A DNA stretch of 29,589 bases from Plantago elongata (taxonomy: Eukaryota > Streptophyta > Magnoliopsida > Lamiales > Plantaginaceae). Positions 26,001 to 29,589 of the stretch are shown here, one piece after another. The stretch covers positions 1 to 29,589 of the forward strand of contig JAYMSP010001697.1 in assembly GCA_036897095.1 (NCBI GenBank). Reading direction: 5' to 3'. The notes under the pieces were generated by a model. The model was not told where the DNA came from and did not search any database. It saw nothing but the letters and a program-made list of their open reading frames with translations. The number at the start of each line of letters is the position of its first letter. Position 1 is the first letter of the stretch. The translations under genes and the position numbers were made by a program.

Positions 26001-27037
26001 TCAGCTACCTTGTGTTGATGGCCAATTTTAATGAAAATGTGCTGGATGTTAGAAAATGACATTGGGATTATTTACTATACCAGAATACCATCATGTTCTA
26101 TCTGCATAGAACATGATGACTAGCATTGGCATCTGCCCTAAAGTAGATTGATATCTGTTCCCATTGTCATATGCAGATTGTGAAATGCTTACTTTCAACT
26201 GAGGGTTGTGATGCAAATGCCACTAATAGCGCAGGTGAGACACCCCTAGATATTGCGGTGAAGTTTGCAACTCCAGAACTAGTTGCTATTTTACGAGAAG
26301 CAGGAGCTGTTCATTCTAAAGATCATGGGAAGCCCCAAAACACAGGAAAGCAGCTCAAACAGACAGTTAGTGATATAAAACACGATGTACAATCCCAACT
26401 CCAACAGAGCCGTCAAACGGGCTTCAGGGTCCGTAAGATTGCGAAAAAGGTGAAGAAACTTCACATCGAGGGTCTTAATAACGCCATCAATTCTGCCACA
26501 GTTGTTGCAGTTCTTATTGCCACTGTTGCATTTGCCGCCATCTTCACCGTACCAGGCCAATATGTCGAGGAAGATGCCCCAGGAACTTCTCTGGGCCAAG
26601 CCAACATAGCAAATAACCCGGCTTTCATAATCTTCTTTCTGTTTGACAGCATGGCCTTATTTATCTCCCTAGCCGTGGTCGTGGTTCAGACATCTGTGGT
26701 CGTGATAGAGGAAAAGGCAAAGACTCAACTCATGTTTGTGATTAACAAGCTCATGTGGTTAGCTTGCCTCTTCATTTCAGTTTCGTTCATTTCACTCGCT
26801 TACATTGTGGTCGGAGCTCATGAAAGGTGGCTTGCCATATGTGCTACTGTGATAGGTAGTACCATTATGCTGGCTACAATTGGATCCATGTGTTATTGTG
26901 TTGTTTGGCATAGGATTGAAGATTCGAGGATGAGGAAAATAAGAAAAGGTTCACTTTCACGTTCGCTTTCCTTGTCTGGGGTATCGGATCTGGAGATGTA
27001 CAGCGAACGATATAAGAGGATGATGTATGCTGTTTAG
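23043..27037 (+). CDS. Ankyrin-repeat membrane protein with PGG domain (At2g31820-like)
   Basis: Exons 23043-23574, 24754-25163 and 26177-27037 join in phase through GT-AG introns to give 600 residues. The start is set by an in-frame TAG just upstream. Seen: a repeated MEKQ-SFR motif at residues 3-75; about eight ankyrin repeats from residue 88 to 360 (for example STALHTAAAQGH, KTVLHTAARMGH, QTALHMAVKAHN, NTALHIATKKGR); a basic linker (QLKQTVSDIKHD, RKIAKKVKKLH); then the PGG domain with VPGQY at 439-443 and four hydrophobic segments at about 421-439, 463-490, 504-526 and 532-558. The tail is basic and Ser-rich. The family sits in the plasma or inner membranes, with members linked to salt, ABA and defence signalling (ITN1, ACD6). 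From memory it most resembles Arabidopsis At2g31820/At1g05640. Introns are 1179 and 1013 bases. No defects seen. Confidence 0.94.
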
Positions 27038-27655
27038 AAACACTACTCGAGTAGTACTACATTGACACTCGATGCGAATTTCTTTGTGTTACAACGAAGA
27101 TACGACCTAGTGGGGGTTCATGACATTCGCCTGACTCGACCAAAGATGGAGCGCAGATCCTTTCAGTGCTATTCGTCCCTGTCTGTGATGTGATAGTGCG
27201 CTATTTTAATTATCTATCAGGTCAGTAGGGGTGCTGGTAAAGTATGTATGTAATGCTTCTTATGTCAGAATCCAGATGATATTATTACTACATTATAGGG
27301 CTGACTTTAAATACAGTAAGTGTCCTGTTTATTGTGAACAGAATGAGAGTGCAGAGGATTCTGTTTATCTGTGTACAAGCCTTTGCTGGTACTGGTAGGC
27401 TGGTAGCATCGAGTATACATGGCTGTAAAATTGGAGCATCATTGCTGGGAACTCTGGAGCAGTATTCGGATGATTACGTGTAATGTATTTTGCAGCAGTA
27501 CTGGACCATCAGGTCGCTACCTGAACTCCAACGTGGTTCGGTTCACCAAAAACCCGGAAGGTTTGGGTGCACATCAGCCCAGCTTGTCCTGGGTCGAAAA
27601 TTTGATAATTTATTCGTGCAACTAAATAGCTATAGCTATACCTATACCGCTAACT
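27038..27655 (+). other. 3' untranslated region and downstream flank of the ankyrin gene
   Basis: Follows the TAG stop at 27035-27037. No further coding sequence is recognised; the 68-codon frame at 27419-27625 has no known domain. No single AATAAA signal stands out in the first 300 bases. Confidence 0.45.
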
Positions 27656-27679
27656 TCTGAAAATAAACATTGGATGTCC

Positions 27680-27900
27680 TAAAAAATTGGCACTCCATAC
27701 GTGGGTGTGAACTTTCAACTCATTAATATTATTAAAAAATATTAAATTAATAATAATTTTACATTATAATAGAATTATTAATTATAAAATAATTTTTAAT
27801 AAGACTAAATTATATAAAATATTGCAATGAAAAAAGTAGTTATGATGAAGAATAAAATAGGGAAAATAAAAGTTGATCCGCTAAACTACACTGATCCTCT
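27680..27900 (-). mobile_element. Stowaway-like MITE relic, copy 2 (inverted)
   Basis: Reverse-complement partner of 18445-18655, about 9.2 kb away. Shared blocks here are read as TTGGCACTCC, GAACTTTCAACTC, CATTATAATAGAATTATTAA and AATAAAAGTTGATCCG. Similarity continues weakly to about 27660 and 27920. Class tentative, as for copy 1. Confidence 0.5.
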
Positions 27901-27930
27901 TCCCTTTTATAATAGCTATTACAATGTTAT

Positions 27931-28843
27931 TAGAAAATTTTGGAGAATTCAATTGCAAGTATTACTTAACAAAACGAGCCGATAAGATAATAAGTAGTTA
28001 GGTTGTGTTCTCTTCAACTGAAAATCACTTCTGTTCAATTCAATTTAACTCGACTTAATTAAAATCTATGCATTATTTCAGTTCAGTCTGGTAAATTTCA
28101 GTTGAATAGAATACAAATTTAATGTCAAGTTTGTCCATGTGCGACTACGAGAGTAGTCATCGCACATGCCCAAGCCCAACATTGTCAAGGGCCTGGTCGG
28201 AACATTATATGCAATAAAAAAAGACACATAGTTTTATCGTATTTCTTTTCTCTGTTTAGTGTTTATACCATATGTGTTTCTTTAGCGTGGATATACAGTG
28301 TGTGTAATCACCGAATGTACATTACACTTGACCTTTTCTTTACTATTACCCTTAAAGACTATTTAAAGGAGAGACATGGAAAGATCAAACATTCAAACCA
28401 AGCCCTAAATTTATTAATTCGCGATTCATGGTCCAATCGACGATTTTCGGGATGTTTTGAAAAAACCAGACTAGCTCCCTTTTCTTTGTTTGATTGGTTT
28501 AACTACTCACTAGGATTTGTTGTAATTCATGGGCAAACCTGAAGTTTGGCTTAGAATATTCTCAGCTTTTGCATTTTTAGTTTTTTAAATTACCTTTCTA
28601 CCATCATCATTTTTGTTTTACAAAATCTTAAAATTTATGAAGGTAATTATGGTACCGCCAATTGGTTATCTAGGTTTTTGAAAAAAAACTGAAAATTTAC
28701 AAGAAATATGTATTAAACTTTTTATCTAAAGAATATTTTTTATGAGATTTCCTCTTTTTTTTAATCAAATAATATATAGCGGTATAACCACTTGATCAAT
28801 CCTGATGGGATCATACTAAATACAATAGACAATTCGATTACAC
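27931..28843. other. AT-rich spacer
   Basis: About 900 bases with no supported gene. The 80-codon frame at 28300-28542 has no recognisable domain. A somewhat more GC-rich patch lies at 28130-28200. Confidence 0.5.
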
Positions 28844-28846
28844 TTA

Positions 28847-28964
28847 GGGGTTGATTGAGAAACGATTTAAATTGAAAAATGCCCACTTAAATAGTTTATT
28901 TTGTGTAAAAAATAGATTATTTGAATGGGCATTTCTCATTTCAAATCGCTTTCTAATCAGCCCC
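28847..28964. mobile_element. 118-bp Tourist-like MITE with TTA target duplication
   Basis: Near-complete foldback: the left arm starts GGGGTTGATTGAGAAACG and contains AAATGCCCACTTAAAT. The right arm ends with the inverted counterpart (ATTTGAATGGGCATTT ... CGCTTTCTAATCAGCCCC). The arms span about 50 bases each with a short AT-rich loop. TTA flanks both sides (28844-28846 and 28965-28967), as in PIF/Harbinger (Tourist) elements. There is no coding capacity, so movement would depend on a transposase elsewhere. Confidence 0.85.
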
Positions 28965-28967
28965 TTA

Positions 28968-29572
28968 TTCAATCATCTATCTTTCCAGAAAAGTAAATTT
29001 CACAAAAATAGTAGATTTGATTATTCTAGAATAACTTGTAAGAATTCAAGTGTATAAAGTTGTAAGAATTCGAGTGTGTAGAAATTGTTGGGAACAAGAA
29101 TGTGAACAACATCTGGGGGACAATGGCGGAGCTATGTTCCGTCCCATTTTGTCATTTTTATGGCCCAATTGAAATTTTTCATCTTTCTTATTGATAATTT
29201 TCACATTAATTATAATATTAAATATGTTAGCTTTTCATAAATAACTAAAAAATATCATTTAACATAAAATCCAACTATATATAATTTTTGTAATAAAAAG
29301 TAATCTTAATTTATCTTTATGAGATTTAAAACTCAATTAAAAATATATATACACATTTAACAATGCTTAATATTGCATTCAACATATAACCTATTACCTA
29401 ACTATTTTTTACAGAATAGAGTAATAATTGTATTGGTCCCTACATATTTAAATTAGTAGTACGTTGTTCTTTATTCTTGAATAATAAACTTACCGAATAT
29501 TTTTTACTTTTATTTTATCATTTCTAGTGGAATTTAGGTAACACTAAAAATATAATTTCAAGTACAATTGAC
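28968..29572. other. AT-rich spacer with a possible element end
   Basis: No gene. At 29101-29180, ACAATGGCGGAGCTATG and GGCCCAATTGAAATTTTTC resemble ends of common plant DNA-element relics and loosely match (inverted) the debris at 7860-7920. Ends are not defined. Confidence 0.4.
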
Positions 29573-29589
29573 ATATATATATATATATA
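29573..29589. repeat. (TA)n microsatellite at window end
   Basis: Perfect alternating AT tract running to the last base; its full length is cut by the window edge. Confidence 0.9.

Noticed and set aside
25301..26059. Several 60-80 codon frames in ankyrin intron 2
   Set aside because: Intronic, no domain, and the flanking splice sites join coding exons cleanly.
28300..28542. 80-codon + strand open frame
   Set aside because: No recognisable motif, single frame in AT-rich DNA, no promoter or splice context.

Overview
The window looks like nuclear DNA from a flowering plant. It has intron-containing genes with GT-AG splice sites, two nuclear gene families with plant-type domain structure, Ty1/copia, Ty3/gypsy and Helitron relics, small foldback elements, and AT-rich spacers. 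A eudicot, perhaps a Lamiales-like asterid, fits the protein resemblance and the Stowaway-like repeats, but the species cannot be named from sequence alone.

Layout. (1) 1-1335: broken gag-protease part of a Ty3/gypsy element (+). It is fused to 1336-3584, the 5' half (LTR, primer site, gag, protease, start of integrase) of a Ty1/copia element on the - strand. (2) 3636-8769: two tandem five-exon genes on the - strand for NADP-dependent alkenal/double-bond reductases of the zinc-independent medium-chain family. Exons 2-4 have identical lengths in both copies. (3) 8770-13361: AT-rich DNA with a tRNA-like relic, degenerate tandem repeats, and an orphan structure at 10.5-12.2 kb: TATA box, CT-rich leader, repeat-filled intron-like stretch and a 50-codon terminal exon. 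(4) 13367-18058: a complete but dead Ty1/copia element (-) with two LTRs of about 160 bp and a 5-bp target duplication, inserted beside a 56-bp duplication. (5) 18064-22255: AT-rich spacer with a Stowaway-like MITE and a Helitron helicase remnant. (6) 22256-27037: a three-exon ankyrin-repeat, four-transmembrane (PGG domain) gene on the + strand. (7) 27038-29589: AT-rich DNA with a second, inverted copy of the Stowaway-like repeat, a 118-bp Tourist-like MITE with TTA duplications, and a terminal (TA)n tract.

The three intact genes are unrelated in function. The reductase pair would act in the cytosol on reactive alkenals or phenylpropanoid double bonds. The ankyrin protein is a membrane protein of a family linked to stress signalling. 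Everything else is decayed mobile DNA. No prokaryotic-type system, CRISPR array, rRNA or intact tRNA was found. The most interesting signals are an active-site Tyr-to-Phe difference between the tandem reductases, the copia LTR just downstream of one of them, and the orphan exon with its repeat-built intron.
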